Source: Lachnoclostridium sp. An14
GTDB lineage: Bacteria; Bacillota; Clostridia; Lachnospirales; Lachnospiraceae
Direction of reading: 5' to 3'
DNA length: 33,263 nucleotides
Assembly: GCF_002160755.1 (NCBI RefSeq)
Contig: NZ_NFLE01000042.1
Span: forward strand, 1 to 33,263
The notes beneath the pieces were generated by a model. That model was not told the origin of the DNA, searched no databases, and saw only the letters and a program-made list of their open reading frames with translations. Made by a program: the position numbers and the translations under genes. Shown one piece after another: positions 1-8,485 of this stretch. Every line of letters begins with the position of its first letter. Positions within the stretch are counted from its first letter, which is position 1.

Positions 1-685
<685 letters not shown>

Positions 686-757
686 GGAAGTTGTGTTGGA
701 TGTGCGGTTTATTTGATGTGTGGTTTTGAGGGTACGTTTTAAACCTCAGTAGGGTAT

Positions 758-830
758 TCCTCCTTAGCTCAGTCGGTAGAGCATGCGGCTGTTAACCGCA
801 GTGTCGTTGGTTCGAGTCCAACAGGGGGAG
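758..830 (+). tRNA. tRNA-Asn (GTT)
   Basis: A full cloverleaf can be drawn. The 7-bp acceptor TCCTCCT pairs with AGGGGGA, the D-stem is GCTC/GAGC, and the anticodon stem TGCGG/CCGCA carries loop CTGTTAA with anticodon GTT. The T-arm is GTTGG-TTCGAGT-CCAAC. CCA is not encoded. It is the first tRNA after the 23S gene and is probably co-transcribed with the rRNA operon. Confidence 0.96.
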
Positions 831-872
831 CTAAGAGCATGAGGCAATTTGAGAGGCAAGATTGCTCAATAA

Positions 873-944
873 GGCCCCATGGTCAAGCGGTTAAGACATC
901 GCCCTTTCACGGCGGTAACACGGGTTCGATTCCCGTTGGGGTCA
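873..944 (+). tRNA. tRNA-Glu (TTC)
   Basis: Acceptor GGCCCCA pairs with TGGGGTC (one G-T pair), the discriminator is A, and the anticodon loop CTTTCAC gives anticodon TTC. The T-loop TTCGATT is canonical. CCA is not encoded. It is second in the three-tRNA cluster downstream of the 23S gene. Confidence 0.96.
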
Positions 945-968
945 TTAAACCGGCTTACAACCATATAT

Positions 969-1039
969 GGCGACGTAGCCAAGTGGTAAGGCGCGGGTCT
1001 GCAACACCCTTATCACCGGTTCAAATCCGGTCGTCGCCT
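969..1039 (+). tRNA. tRNA-Cys (GCA), integration target
   Basis: Acceptor GGCGACG pairs with CGTCGCC, the anticodon loop CTGCAAC gives anticodon GCA, and the discriminator is T, as expected for tRNA-Cys. The gene is intact. Its 3' half from about 1019, plus the terminator that follows, is repeated at 20958-21033, so this tRNA is the attachment site of the element that starts with the integrase at 1151-2395. Confidence 0.96.
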
Positions 1040-1094
1040 CTAGGCGAGAACCTCAGAAACCTTGTAAAATCAAGGGTTCTGAGGTTTTTTCTTT
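1019..1094. repeat. attL: direct repeat at tRNA-Cys 3' end
   Basis: This is the left copy of a 76-bp direct repeat. It matches 20958-21033 at every base except positions 1048 (G versus A) and 1075 (G versus A). The first 29 bp (1019-1047) are identical, run from the T-stem of tRNA-Cys through the gene end, and are the likely core of strand exchange. The adjacent tyrosine integrase supports reading this as an attachment site. Confidence 0.88.
1049..1090 (+). terminator. Rho-independent terminator of the rRNA/tRNA operon
   Basis: The stem AACCTCAGAA(A)CC pairs with GGTTCTGAGGTT across an AT-rich loop and is followed by six Ts. It begins ten bases after tRNA-Cys. A second copy lies within the right attachment repeat at 20988-21029. 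Confidence 0.9.
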
Positions 1095-1103
1095 GTGTAA
1101 AAA

Positions 1104-1122
1104 GTGCTTGCGCTTGCTTGCG
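1104..1122. repeat. CTTGCG repeats, putative integrase arm sites (left)
   Basis: Three CTTG(C) units occur in GTGCTTGCGCTTGCTTGCG, between the attL repeat and the integrase stop codon. The same CTTGCG motif, in both orientations, is clustered just inside the right repeat (20877-20923). Their position at both ends suggests arm-type integrase binding sites; this is inference only. Confidence 0.4.
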
Positions 1123-1150
1123 TCACTATTTTGGCCACCTCAGAGGGGGA

Positions 1151-2395
1151 TTACCCCAGGATTTGAGCCATCTTTGAGGCCGTTTCCTCCTCCGTGGAGA
1201 GGTTTTTGAGGTAGTGATGGGTCATGGTGAGTGTTGTATGGCCAAGTAACTTTTGCAGTTCTGTATCCTCCATACCGTTTTTATACATCAGGGATGCGGT
1301 CGTAAAACGGATTTTATGGGAGGGACGATATTCAATCCCCAGTTCCCGGCAGCATTTCTCCAACCGATGATTGAAAGTGCCCGTGGTCAGGGGGCGTCCA
1401 TTTTGGAAGAAAATATATTCACTGTCTCCATTGAGGGTGCGCAGGTGATCCAGAATTTTCCTGGCGGTTGGGGTAAGGGGCATGGAGCGTTTGCCCTCAC
1501 CGGCGTGTCCTTTTATATCGTCAATGACTTGATTTTTGTTATTGACAAACCGCTGTATAGAAATGGAATCTTTGTGAATATCACTCCATTTCAGACCTTT
1601 CAGCTCACCAATTCTTAGAACCAGGTGAAAGTCCAAACAGATCGCCAGGGAATAAAAGTCATCGGTATTCCCAGAAAGATGGTGGATGATCTGAAGGCGT
1701 TCTTCCGCGGTGTAAGGGTGCACTGTATGGTTTTCTGATTTGTAAGGAAACTGCCGGTAGTTAATATCACGAAGACAGTTGGAGGAAATAATATCCTTCT
1801 CAACAGCTAAATACATCATGCCATTGAGAATACTTTTAAGATTATTAAAGCGTTTGCGGGTTAATTCCCTGCCTTTGGTGATTGTCCGAAAATATTCGAT
1901 AAAGATTTGAGCGGTCAGCTCCTTTAATGGAATCCGGGAAATCGCCGTATCTTTTAAGTAGGCATTCCAAAGGAACTGATCTTCTTTCATCGTTTTCTCG
2001 GAAGTACTGGTTTGAGTGGCGCGCCATTCCATCCAGATTTTGAAAAACGTTTCCAGAGTGGAATTGTTGATGCCGTAAAAGTGATCGTACAGTTTCTCAA
2101 TCAGGCCGATATAGTTGTTGCTGCTGATGGGTTTTCGCTTTACTATAAGGTAGACTCGTTTGTCATCGGGCCGTACCTTTAGTTTGGTCAGATCGCATTT
2201 GATGCTGACGAGCTTTTCTTTTTCGCTAAATTTCATGATTTTCGCGCATACCGATGTGGTCATTCTACCATCGGGGCAGAAAATTTGCAAGATAGCGGGT
2301 GGTAAATCGGAATCGCTCAAAGGGCGGTGCGGCGGCATGGCCGCAAGGCACTTCGCGATTTCCAGATTGTGCTGTGCGTAAGGGCTGGCAGACAT
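1151..2395 (-). CDS. int: tyrosine recombinase (integrase) of the tRNA-Cys element
   Basis: A 414-residue phage-type tyrosine recombinase that would integrate and excise the element at tRNA-Cys. The catalytic set is complete: Arg261 in LRIGELKGLKW, Lys about 302 in AGEGKRSMPL, His360 and Arg363 in SHKIRFTTAS, His386 in LLGHTTLTM and nucleophile Tyr395 in HHYL. Residues before ~100 form an arm-binding/AP2-like region, and 110-205 the core-binding SAM-like domain. The ATG at 2395 is chosen because AGGAGG lies 8 nt upstream; the in-frame GTG at 2404 overlaps that ribosome site. The gene points towards the tRNA, the usual arrangement for element-end integrases. Confidence 0.95.
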   Translation of the reverse strand: MSASPYAQHNLEIAKCLAAMPPHRPLSDSDLPPAILQIFCPDGRMTTSVCAKIMKFSEKEKLVSIKCDLTKLKVRPDDKRVYLIVKRKPISSNNYIGLIEKLYDHFYGINNSTLETFFKIWMEWRATQTSTSEKTMKEDQFLWNAYLKDTAISRIPLKELTAQIFIEYFRTITKGRELTRKRFNNLKSILNGMMYLAVEKDIISSNCLRDINYRQFPYKSENHTVHPYTAEERLQIIHHLSGNTDDFYSLAICLDFHLVLRIGELKGLKWSDIHKDSISIQRFVNNKNQVIDDIKGHAGEGKRSMPLTPTARKILDHLRTLNGDSEYIFFQNGRPLTTGTFNHRLEKCCRELGIEYRPSHKIRFTTASLMYKNGMEDTELQKLLGHTTLTMTHHYLKNLSTEEETASKMAQILG

Positions 2396-2420
2396 CGGCC
2401 GCACCTCCTTTCTCGATGGT

Positions 2421-2448
2421 ATAATATATAGACAAAAGTCAGTGTTAA
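2421..2448 (-). promoter_or_regulatory. putative sigma-A promoter for int
   Basis: Read on the minus strand there is TTAACA (2448-2443), a 16-bp spacer and TATTAT (2426-2421), about 26 nt before the integrase ATG. It would give int its own promoter although the upstream ATPase gene ends only 66 bp away. Confidence 0.4.
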
Positions 2449-2461
2449 TCTGTTATTTGAG

Positions 2462-4489
2462 TTAGCCGTAAGTAAGGGACATCAAACGGCGCCCCAGGGA
2501 TTGAATCTGTTCCGCACAAATGTCACCTTCCGAGCTGGTTTGCGGGCTGTAAATGGAATTTTTCCAACAAGAGCTTTCCGAATTTTTCTCAATGGATTTT
2601 TCAACCAAAGCTTGAATTTGACAATCTAATTCAAAAACGTACACGGAACATTGAGTAAATTGCCCATCTTTATATTCCAGGTAATCGCCATAAACCATAT
2701 TTGTTTTTCTCGTATTCTGATTTTCATGGCGTGGTGTTACCAAAAGTAAACGTTCTGAGCGGGCTTGCTTTAAAAATTCGGTCAAGCTGTGGTAAGGCGG
2801 TGCTATGCCACAGCACTTCAACTCCTCAAAAAAAACTTTGAACGCGATTTCCAATGCCGATTTTTTTACTATCAGCAGAGATTTGGGCGGTAATTCGGGC
2901 GGGTAGCCCATGATAAAGTGTGAGTTTTGGAGAAAAACTCCTGCATAGTGCCGATCGGAATCAATGCAAACGGTATGTCCGTATGTGTTGTAATACGGAG
3001 AGGCAAAATAAGCGGTCTGGGTCTTTTTATAGGTAAAAGTTCTCTCAGTGGCAGTGTGTATTGTCATTTTAAGGATCAGAGAATTAAGCAGCAAGCTGGC
3101 CCGTGTCTTAGAGTTTTGCTGTTGCTGAATTGCTTGAAGTTTTTTTATTACATCGACAAAATCGTCCAAAAGAGATTGGCCGGTCTCTGCGGTTATAGCC
3201 TGGCACGCAATACCAAATTGGACAAAAATTTTGAAAGCCCAAAAAAGAAGAAGAAAATTATCATAGCATCGCCCATCTCCGTCAAGCCGTGGTAGCACTT
3301 TAGAGAAACGCGTTTCTATTTCCTGAGTTAAAGGAATCAGGCCTCCAGTCTTGAAATTCTCGGCTAAAAACTTTATAAAGTGATAAAAACAGGTACGTAC
3401 AAGCAAAGGATTTTCCTTAAAGTATCGAATCAGTTCACGGCGAGACTGGGTGTCCTGTTCAGAAAAAGGAATCTCAACCACACGGCTTTTCCACGAGTCA
3501 GGCATGGATGTTAAAGAACCGGATTCTCCCGTAATGACAGGCAGGAGTTTGCCGTCCTGGAAGGACTCACGGACAAAAGTGTCCAGTACGAAAAAAATCT
3601 TTTCGTTGATGCTGCTGGATGGTGAACGGCGAACATCATCGAGGAGAAAGGTTCCGTTTGCTAGGCCATTCGTGTAAGATTTCAATTTTTTTAAGCCCTC
3701 CTGTAAAATAAATGTATTTAGTGCGCCAAGATGAGAGCTGAAAATTTGGCCAAATAGCGATGCGCACATTGTTTTCCCGCTTTGAGGCGGACCGGTGAGC
3801 AAAAGTCCGGGTGCCGGATACGAAAGCCACGGCCTTAATGGTGATAAAAGGCTTAACGAAACGACTGCAAGGATAGGTGCGATCGAAAAGAATTGCCCTT
3901 TAGTTTGTGTTATGAGGCGTTGGAAGGCCACAGCCGCAGGCAGTTCAGAATCATAAAGCAGGTGGGCATTTTTGGTGCTGCAGTACAGATTGGAGTATGG
4001 GCCATCTGCTCTAATGCCAAAACCAGAAGTTATGAAAACCCAGTGGTTTTGAATTTCTTGCCATCCGGAGAAAGCGGCCACGTATTCTGTCGGAATCGAG
4101 GGCTCAAATTTAAGAAATTGAAAAATTTCCGACATAATAGCAAAAAATATTTTTTTTGAAGGACACTGAGATTCCAACCCAAAATGACATATGGTAAAAA
4201 TTTCCTTCAAGTTCGATATGGAATCGGTCTCGTCGTAGATTAGCGGGATCGGCGTCCTTAATAATGTTGCGGGATCCAAAGACGCATCGGATGTACTGGA
4301 GATTGAGTTTTCTAATGGTGTAAGAAGATAGAAAACGCAGTCCAGAGATACCGACGGCTTGCTGTCAGCGGGGTTTTGGTGTATGATTTTCTTAACAGAA
4401 TCAAGAACCAGCGGCAGAAACAAATGGTTTCGAACAAAAATGCCGGATGAGGTTAGGGAAATGCCGGATGGCAGTTGAAAAGTTTTCAT
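2462..4489 (-). CDS. DUF927-like P-loop ATPase (putative replication helicase)
   Basis: A 675-residue protein with a central P-loop ATPase: Walker A GPPQSGKT at about 233-240 and Walker B FLLDD at 281-285. Just before it, FSGWQEIQNHWVFITSGFG (about 141-158) resembles the start of DUF927 helicase-like domains found on plasmids, phages and integrated elements. The C-terminal ~250 residues match nothing I recognise. The start ATG at 4489 has GGAGG 8 nt upstream; longer in-frame starts would enter the divergent neighbour. It lies upstream of int on the same strand, 66 bp away, and may act in replication or maintenance of the excised circle. The ATPase fold is clear; the helicase role is inferred. 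Confidence 0.7.
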   Translation of the reverse strand: MKTFQLPSGISLTSSGIFVRNHLFLPLVLDSVKKIIHQNPADSKPSVSLDCVFYLLTPLENSISSTSDASLDPATLLRTPIPLIYDETDSISNLKEIFTICHFGLESQCPSKKIFFAIMSEIFQFLKFEPSIPTEYVAAFSGWQEIQNHWVFITSGFGIRADGPYSNLYCSTKNAHLLYDSELPAAVAFQRLITQTKGQFFSIAPILAVVSLSLLSPLRPWLSYPAPGLLLTGPPQSGKTMCASLFGQIFSSHLGALNTFILQEGLKKLKSYTNGLANGTFLLDDVRRSPSSSINEKIFFVLDTFVRESFQDGKLLPVITGESGSLTSMPDSWKSRVVEIPFSEQDTQSRRELIRYFKENPLLVRTCFYHFIKFLAENFKTGGLIPLTQEIETRFSKVLPRLDGDGRCYDNFLLLFWAFKIFVQFGIACQAITAETGQSLLDDFVDVIKKLQAIQQQQNSKTRASLLLNSLILKMTIHTATERTFTYKKTQTAYFASPYYNTYGHTVCIDSDRHYAGVFLQNSHFIMGYPPELPPKSLLIVKKSALEIAFKVFFEELKCCGIAPPYHSLTEFLKQARSERLLLVTPRHENQNTRKTNMVYGDYLEYKDGQFTQCSVYVFELDCQIQALVEKSIEKNSESSCWKNSIYSPQTSSEGDICAEQIQSLGRRLMSLTYG

Positions 4490-4593
4490 TAAAAGTGCCT
4501 CCATTTCTTTTGATGCCATAATAGTACAACGAAACAAGGGGAAAAGGAGCGAAGGGTTCCGTGTGAAATTTTTTTTTGAAAGGAGAGTGTGGC

Positions 4594-6348
4594 ATGGAGC
4601 AGTATACGAAAGCAAAGGATAAGAGTGATCTGATAAGTAGTATTTTAGAAGATTATCAAGAGTGGTTTGAGGTTATCTGGGAAAATATGATAGAAGGAAA
4701 CTCGGATAAGGTAGCATTTTATATAAGACGTTTATGCTATCGCGTTTTTTTAGATGAGATTGAAAAAGAAATTTTAGAAATTGTAAATATAGATAAATTA
4801 GCGATGTTAGTGGGAGTTGAATGTCTGAGAATCAGTTGTCATTACAGTTTAGAATATGAGGAGTTTATCCGGGAAATTTTTCCGGAACTTAATGATAAGG
4901 ATGTTAAAAAGACAGAGATAAATTTAAGAAAATATTTGTCAAGTAAAGGAAAACTGTTTGAGTATCAAGTAATGGCTTATAGAAAAAATCATAGTGAAAA
5001 GAGTAGAGCAAACCGAAATGGATTGCTGTATAAGCCGATTCCACTATTTGAGAAGTGCAGTACCGAATTTGATTTTTTGATGAGGAATACTTATGGAAAA
5101 TCAACTAATCCGCTTATTCAGGAACGGGCGATGGAAAAGCTAAAAGAAGTCATTCCAGATCTTGATGAAGTGAAACTAAAGGATTTACAAAAACAATATT
5201 CAAGACTTAGACAGTATACATTAAGAGGGATAGAAGAAAAGGATACGGAAATGTATGTCCAGTTTTTGAATTATTGTAAAAATTATATTATCCGTTATGC
5301 AAAGCCCGAATGGTGTATACCAGAGATTATTTCATTGGAAACTAATCTTGAAGTTGATATGATATACAACGCTGTTTTGTATGCTGATTTAATAAATAAT
5401 AACACCCAAAACTTATTTTCTATTATAGATGCCATAGCGTATGCGATTTGCTGTGCAGTTGCTATTGAGGATTCCTCTTATTTACCAGAGGAAAAATATA
5501 AACAGAACGAGACGTTTTGGAAGGGCGTTCTTAAACTAATTAAGGGGTTAGCTGCTGATGATGAAATACAGTTAGAGTTAGCGAATGATTACCAAGCAAA
5601 GTATATAATTGAGCGTTGGGATTACTTCTGTTTTCATGGAAAAGTTAGTCTTGATGCAGGGAAAGAATTATTAAAGAATAAATTTATTGAACCCTTAGAG
5701 AAAGAAAACGATAAGCAACTGTTATATGATTTTATATATGTCAGCGTATTGCTTTGCGACGGCCACATAAATGAGATAGAATGTAGGAGCTTGTCCTCAG
5801 TCGCAGAAAAACTGTTTTACTATCAGGATCAGATATTAGAATCGACAGATCGAGATGGAGATTTTGATATAAAGATTCCAAGGGATAATCTTCAAAATGC
5901 TTTAAAGAAAAACGGAATTAATGTAGATTTTACTGGTATGGAAACGCTCTATTCCAAAAATATTGGGAAATTCCTGAAAGAGTGCAAAAAACAACGTTAT
6001 ATTTTGCTTTATCAGCAGATCGAGAAAGCATTAAACGAAAATGCGGATAAACAAATCAATCATAAACGGATTGAGAATATCGCAGAAATGTATTTCAAGC
6101 GGATTAGTACACCTCCAAATACAAAGGAAAATGGAAAGTCCCCACATTTAAGGCAGCAGTTAAGGAATCGCAGCACTACGGACTTTTGGTATAATGAACT
6201 GTTTGAGTTGTTTTTTCCCAATGGCCAGGGAGGTGAAGGTATGGGAGAAACATTTTATGCTAGAAAGATCGAAATCATAAAAATAATAAAATCTGTTACG
6301 GGTATCGATATTTTTTCGCCGGTAGAACTAGCTAAAATCGGTAATTAA
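4594..6348 (+). CDS. unknown 584-residue AT-rich cargo protein, possible TerB-like region
   Basis: I do not recognise this protein. It is soluble, mostly helical and rich in Lys/Glu, with no signal peptide or membrane segment. Around residues 376-405, FIYVSVLLCDGHINEIECRS looks like the acidic loop of TerB-like helical domains (DGxIxxxE), which is suggestive only. The ATG at 4594 has AAGGAGA 7-8 nt upstream. It is transcribed divergently from the ATPase gene across about 100 bp and followed by a strong terminator, so it is a single-gene unit. The coding sequence is clearly more AT-rich than the recombination block further right, suggesting a separate origin. Host defence or stress cargo is possible but unproven. 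Confidence 0.7.
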   Translation: MEQYTKAKDKSDLISSILEDYQEWFEVIWENMIEGNSDKVAFYIRRLCYRVFLDEIEKEILEIVNIDKLAMLVGVECLRISCHYSLEYEEFIREIFPELNDKDVKKTEINLRKYLSSKGKLFEYQVMAYRKNHSEKSRANRNGLLYKPIPLFEKCSTEFDFLMRNTYGKSTNPLIQERAMEKLKEVIPDLDEVKLKDLQKQYSRLRQYTLRGIEEKDTEMYVQFLNYCKNYIIRYAKPEWCIPEIISLETNLEVDMIYNAVLYADLINNNTQNLFSIIDAIAYAICCAVAIEDSSYLPEEKYKQNETFWKGVLKLIKGLAADDEIQLELANDYQAKYIIERWDYFCFHGKVSLDAGKELLKNKFIEPLEKENDKQLLYDFIYVSVLLCDGHINEIECRSLSSVAEKLFYYQDQILESTDRDGDFDIKIPRDNLQNALKKNGINVDFTGMETLYSKNIGKFLKECKKQRYILLYQQIEKALNENADKQINHKRIENIAEMYFKRISTPPNTKENGKSPHLRQQLRNRSTTDFWYNELFELFFPNGQGGEGMGETFYARKIEIIKIIKSVTGIDIFSPVELAKIGN

Positions 6349-6394
6349 GTAGCGGACAAAAACTAAATAACCGGGATAGGGATATTTAAAGATA

Positions 6395-6426
6395 AAAAGG
6401 CGAACCATTGGGGAGGTTCGCCTTTT
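6395..6426. terminator. bidirectional terminator between orphan gene and excisionase gene
   Basis: A perfect 12-bp stem, AAAAGGCGAACC with GGTTCGCCTTTT, closes an 8-nt loop. It has A-tract and T-tract flanks, so it can serve both the plus-strand gene ending at 6348 and the minus-strand gene ending at 6433. Confidence 0.88.
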
Positions 6427-6432
6427 GTAATC

Positions 6433-6627
6433 TTAGAAGTTTGAAAGTATCTGCATCCTCTTTGAATCATAATCCGGCACAAATTGGCTGGGGACTTTCC
6501 AGTTTCTGGTTCCGGCCAGTTTGACAGCAGGGAGTGTTCCATTGCGAATCATGCGGTAAGCAGTGGAAGGGCTTATTTTTGTCAAATCACAAAATTCTTT
6601 TAAGGTAATATAATTCTGTAACATCAT
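6433..6627 (-). CDS. excisionase-like HTH DNA-binding protein
   Basis: A 64-residue protein of the MerR-like helix-turn-helix 'excisionase/HTH_17' type. YITLKEFCDLTKISPSTAYR is the HTH, RMIRNGTLPAVKLAGTRNWK is the wing, and a short tail follows. Proteins like this bend DNA and direct integrases to excise, or act as small regulators. AGGAGG lies 7 nt before the ATG at 6627; a second ATG follows at once. It sits 4 kb from int and just left of the mobilization genes, with its promoter in the same intergenic region as the putative oriT. It may therefore control mobilization or excision; which one cannot be told from sequence. Confidence 0.75.
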   Translation of the reverse strand: MMLQNYITLKEFCDLTKISPSTAYRMIRNGTLPAVKLAGTRNWKVPSQFVPDYDSKRMQILSNF

Positions 6628-6985
6628 AAAAGTTCCTCCTGGTATTTTATTAAAAATTTGTTCTGGTGCTAGAGCATAAATGTGTATGATCGTTCAAATA
6701 CGCCAAACAGCTGAATAAAAAGTCGGGCAAAAGAAGTCCGCTGATATATTTAATTTTTTGTTTGGCGTTTGACAGGTTATAGATGTGTATGACAGTGCAG
6801 GATCACGAGTGAATTGTGATGATTAGGAGCAACAGTTTAGTAACAATTAGTAGCCGGAGATAGAATCAAAATATGTGCAAGTTTTAAATGGAGTGGAAGG
6901 TGAGATTTTTGAGTAATTAGAATAAAAAATGTTTATTTTTGGGATTTTTTGCGTACTTGATATAGATAAAAAGGAGATGGAATAC
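6628..6985. other. long intergenic region, candidate oriT
   Basis: This ~360-bp AT-rich non-coding stretch lies directly upstream of the MobC-like and relaxase genes. It contains a 10-bp inverted repeat (ACGCCAAACA at 6700-6709, TGTTTGGCGT at 6759-6768) and a direct repeat TGTGTATGA (6681-6689 and 6784-6792) on either side of it. Repeats next to mob genes are typical of transfer origins, but no nic site can be assigned. Binding sites for the neighbouring HTH protein are an alternative. Confidence 0.4.
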
Positions 6986-7270
6986 ATGAACAAAAAGAAG
7001 GACTCAGACCGTAAGACACAGCGGATTGTACTTGTCATTACAGAAAATGACAAGAAGACCATATCAAAAAGGGCAAAAGACGCTGGATGTACAATCAGTG
7101 CATATTTGAGGAAGGCCGGAATGGGAGAAATCGTTTCGTTTGAAGATATAAAACCCTGGCTGGATGACATTGACAGGGTGAATGAGATTCTTCGGATAAT
7201 TAAACGGAAAGGCGATCCGGAACTTCTGGAAGAAATTCTTGACCTTGTAAAAAGAAAGGAGAGGACATGA
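6986..7270 (+). CDS. MobC-like relaxosome accessory protein
   Basis: A 94-residue basic protein. Its N-terminal part (RIVLVITENDKKTISKRAKD, then CTISAYLRKA) fits a ribbon-helix-helix fold as in MobC/plasmid mobilization relaxosome proteins, which bind oriT and help the relaxase nick. The rest is an amphipathic charged helix. The ATG at 6986 is preceded by AAGGAGA at a suitable distance; an earlier in-frame ATG at 6977 overlaps that site. It overlaps the relaxase gene by 4 nt (ATGA), so the two are translationally coupled. Confidence 0.75.
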   Translation: MNKKKDSDRKTQRIVLVITENDKKTISKRAKDAGCTISAYLRKAGMGEIVSFEDIKPWLDDIDRVNEILRIIKRKGDPELLEEILDLVKRKERT

Positions 7271-7854
7271 GTAAATCGCAAAAGAATATATTAGAGAAAA
7301 ATGGGATATTAGTGAATCGAGCGAGGAAATCGTCGTACTGCCAGGAAGGTGACATCGGGAGAGTTGTGCGTTATGTGATCCGGCAGCGAGAGTTTGAGGA
7401 TCGGGCGGACGAGCTTATTTCGTGGGGGGCCTGCGGCTTGCCGGAATGGGAAGATGCGGATGTAATTGTGGAGACATTTCGAGTTCCGCAGAGACAGTAT
7501 AGAAGAAAAGGAGCTTTCGGAAGGTTTCTGGATCACGAGGTTTATGACTTTTCTCCCTTTGAGCAGACAGAGATGGAATCCCGCAATTTAGAAGTGGACG
7601 GCATAGGACGAGCCATGGCACGCAACATTTATCGAGAGGGTTTCCAGGTTCTGTATGCTGTGCATAGAAAAGCGGATTCAGGAGATTTGCACATCCATTT
7701 TGTGATTAATACTGTTAATTTTAAAACCGGGAAGAAACGCCATGAAAATAAGACGGCAGTAAGTGAACGGAGGAAAGCTTTCCATGAAATTGTGAATGAG
7801 GAGATCCGGAAGGCGCAGTCGAAGAAAAGAATTCTGGAAAAGGCATTTTCATAG
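7267..7854 (+). CDS. short MOB-type relaxase/mobilization nuclease
   Basis: A 195-residue protein carrying the relaxase metal-binding motif III as HIHFVINTVNFKTGKK (about residues 142-157), preceded by YAVHRKADSGDL. The segment FLDHEVYDFSPFEQTEM may correspond to an upstream conserved relaxase motif. It would nick at oriT and lead the strand during transfer. Most MobA/MobL-type relaxases have 300 to over 500 residues with a helicase, primase or coupling C-terminus; this one ends just after the nuclease core. The stop is clean and nothing downstream looks like a lost C-terminus. It is therefore either a compact relaxase or an old truncation. The start overlaps the MobC-like stop. Confidence 0.72.
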   Translation: MSKSQKNILEKNGILVNRARKSSYCQEGDIGRVVRYVIRQREFEDRADELISWGACGLPEWEDADVIVETFRVPQRQYRRKGAFGRFLDHEVYDFSPFEQTEMESRNLEVDGIGRAMARNIYREGFQVLYAVHRKADSGDLHIHFVINTVNFKTGKKRHENKTAVSERRKAFHEIVNEEIRKAQSKKRILEKAFS

Positions 7855-7885
7855 TCGAAGAAAGCTGGTGCGCTGGAGAGGGTGT

Positions 7886-7981
7886 ATCAATAAAAATAAG
7901 GCCTGCTCCCCGTGGCGGATGGTCTGGAAATAAGACGGTATCCTGTAGCGGTGGAAAGCAGGCCCCTTGTGTTTATTTTAA
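7886..7981. terminator. structured convergent terminator / possible RNA element
   Basis: Stem GGCCTGCT (7900-7907) pairs with AGCAGGCC (7957-7964), flanked by A-rich and T-rich arms that extend the pairing. Inside, GGAT-GTCT and AGAC-ATCC form a second helix around GGAAATA. It separates the relaxase gene from the convergent regulator gene and would terminate both. The internal helices are more elaborate than a simple terminator needs. Confidence 0.6.
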
Positions 7982-7999
7982 TAAGGAAATAATTGTATT

Positions 8000-8320
8000 T
8001 TATGGGTAGAGAATTTGAATAATTTTTAAAATCTTTTCCTTCTGTTCAGGTGAGCAGGAGGACAGTTCTTTCAGGATCTCCTGGTCGATGGCATCTACTG
8101 CCTTGTACTCGTTTCGCAGGATATAATCAACGGATAGATTCAGGACATTGCAAATAGCAACCAGGGTGGTTAAGGAAACTTTTACCCGGTTGTTTTCGAT
8201 GTTGCTGATATGGGAAACGTTGACGCCGATCCGATTAGCGACGTATTCCTGGGTGTAATGGTGTTGGATGCGGCTGTCACGGATGTTTTTACCGATGTCT
8301 TCAAAATTTAATTCCTGCAT
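8000..8320 (-). CDS. XRE-family transcriptional regulator
   Basis: A 106-residue Cro/C1-type helix-turn-helix protein. The DNA-binding domain spans about residues 8-68 (TQEYVANRIGVNVSHISNIE is the HTH, then LTTLVAICNVLNLSVDYIL), followed by a ~35-residue Glu/Lys-rich tail likely used for dimerisation. It reads away from the zinc-ribbon gene at 8486 across a 165-bp AT-rich region, an arrangement typical of a repressor controlling its own and the divergent promoter. Confidence 0.9.
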   Translation of the reverse strand: MQELNFEDIGKNIRDSRIQHHYTQEYVANRIGVNVSHISNIENNRVKVSLTTLVAICNVLNLSVDYILRNEYKAVDAIDQEILKELSSCSPEQKEKILKIIQILYP

Positions 8321-8485
8321 AATAATAAATTTATCCTTTTTTTCTATTGTAGTGGACGCATTTTCATATTATAATTACCTATAAGTATAAAAATATTAGT
8401 TTTAGAACAATAAAAGCAGCAAATTTGATGTATAGATGTTTAAAATAATATGTGCTGTAACGGCTAAAATAATAAGGGTGGTATT
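8321..8485. promoter_or_regulatory. divergent promoter region, XRE regulator / zinc-ribbon operon
   Basis: This is an AT-rich 165-bp spacer between two divergent starts. TATAAT-like hexamers occur near 8370 and short near-palindromes (ACCTATAAGTATA) near 8377-8390. GGGTGG-like ribosome site sequence lies before the ATG at 8486. Exact promoters cannot be fixed; an operator for the XRE protein is expected here. Confidence 0.4.

Noticed and set aside
839-1177. 112-codon open frame across tRNA-Glu and tRNA-Cys
   Set aside because: It runs through two tRNA genes and a terminator.
2396-2404. GTG start of the integrase
   Set aside because: It overlaps the ribosome site AGGAGG; ATG at 2395 has correct spacing.
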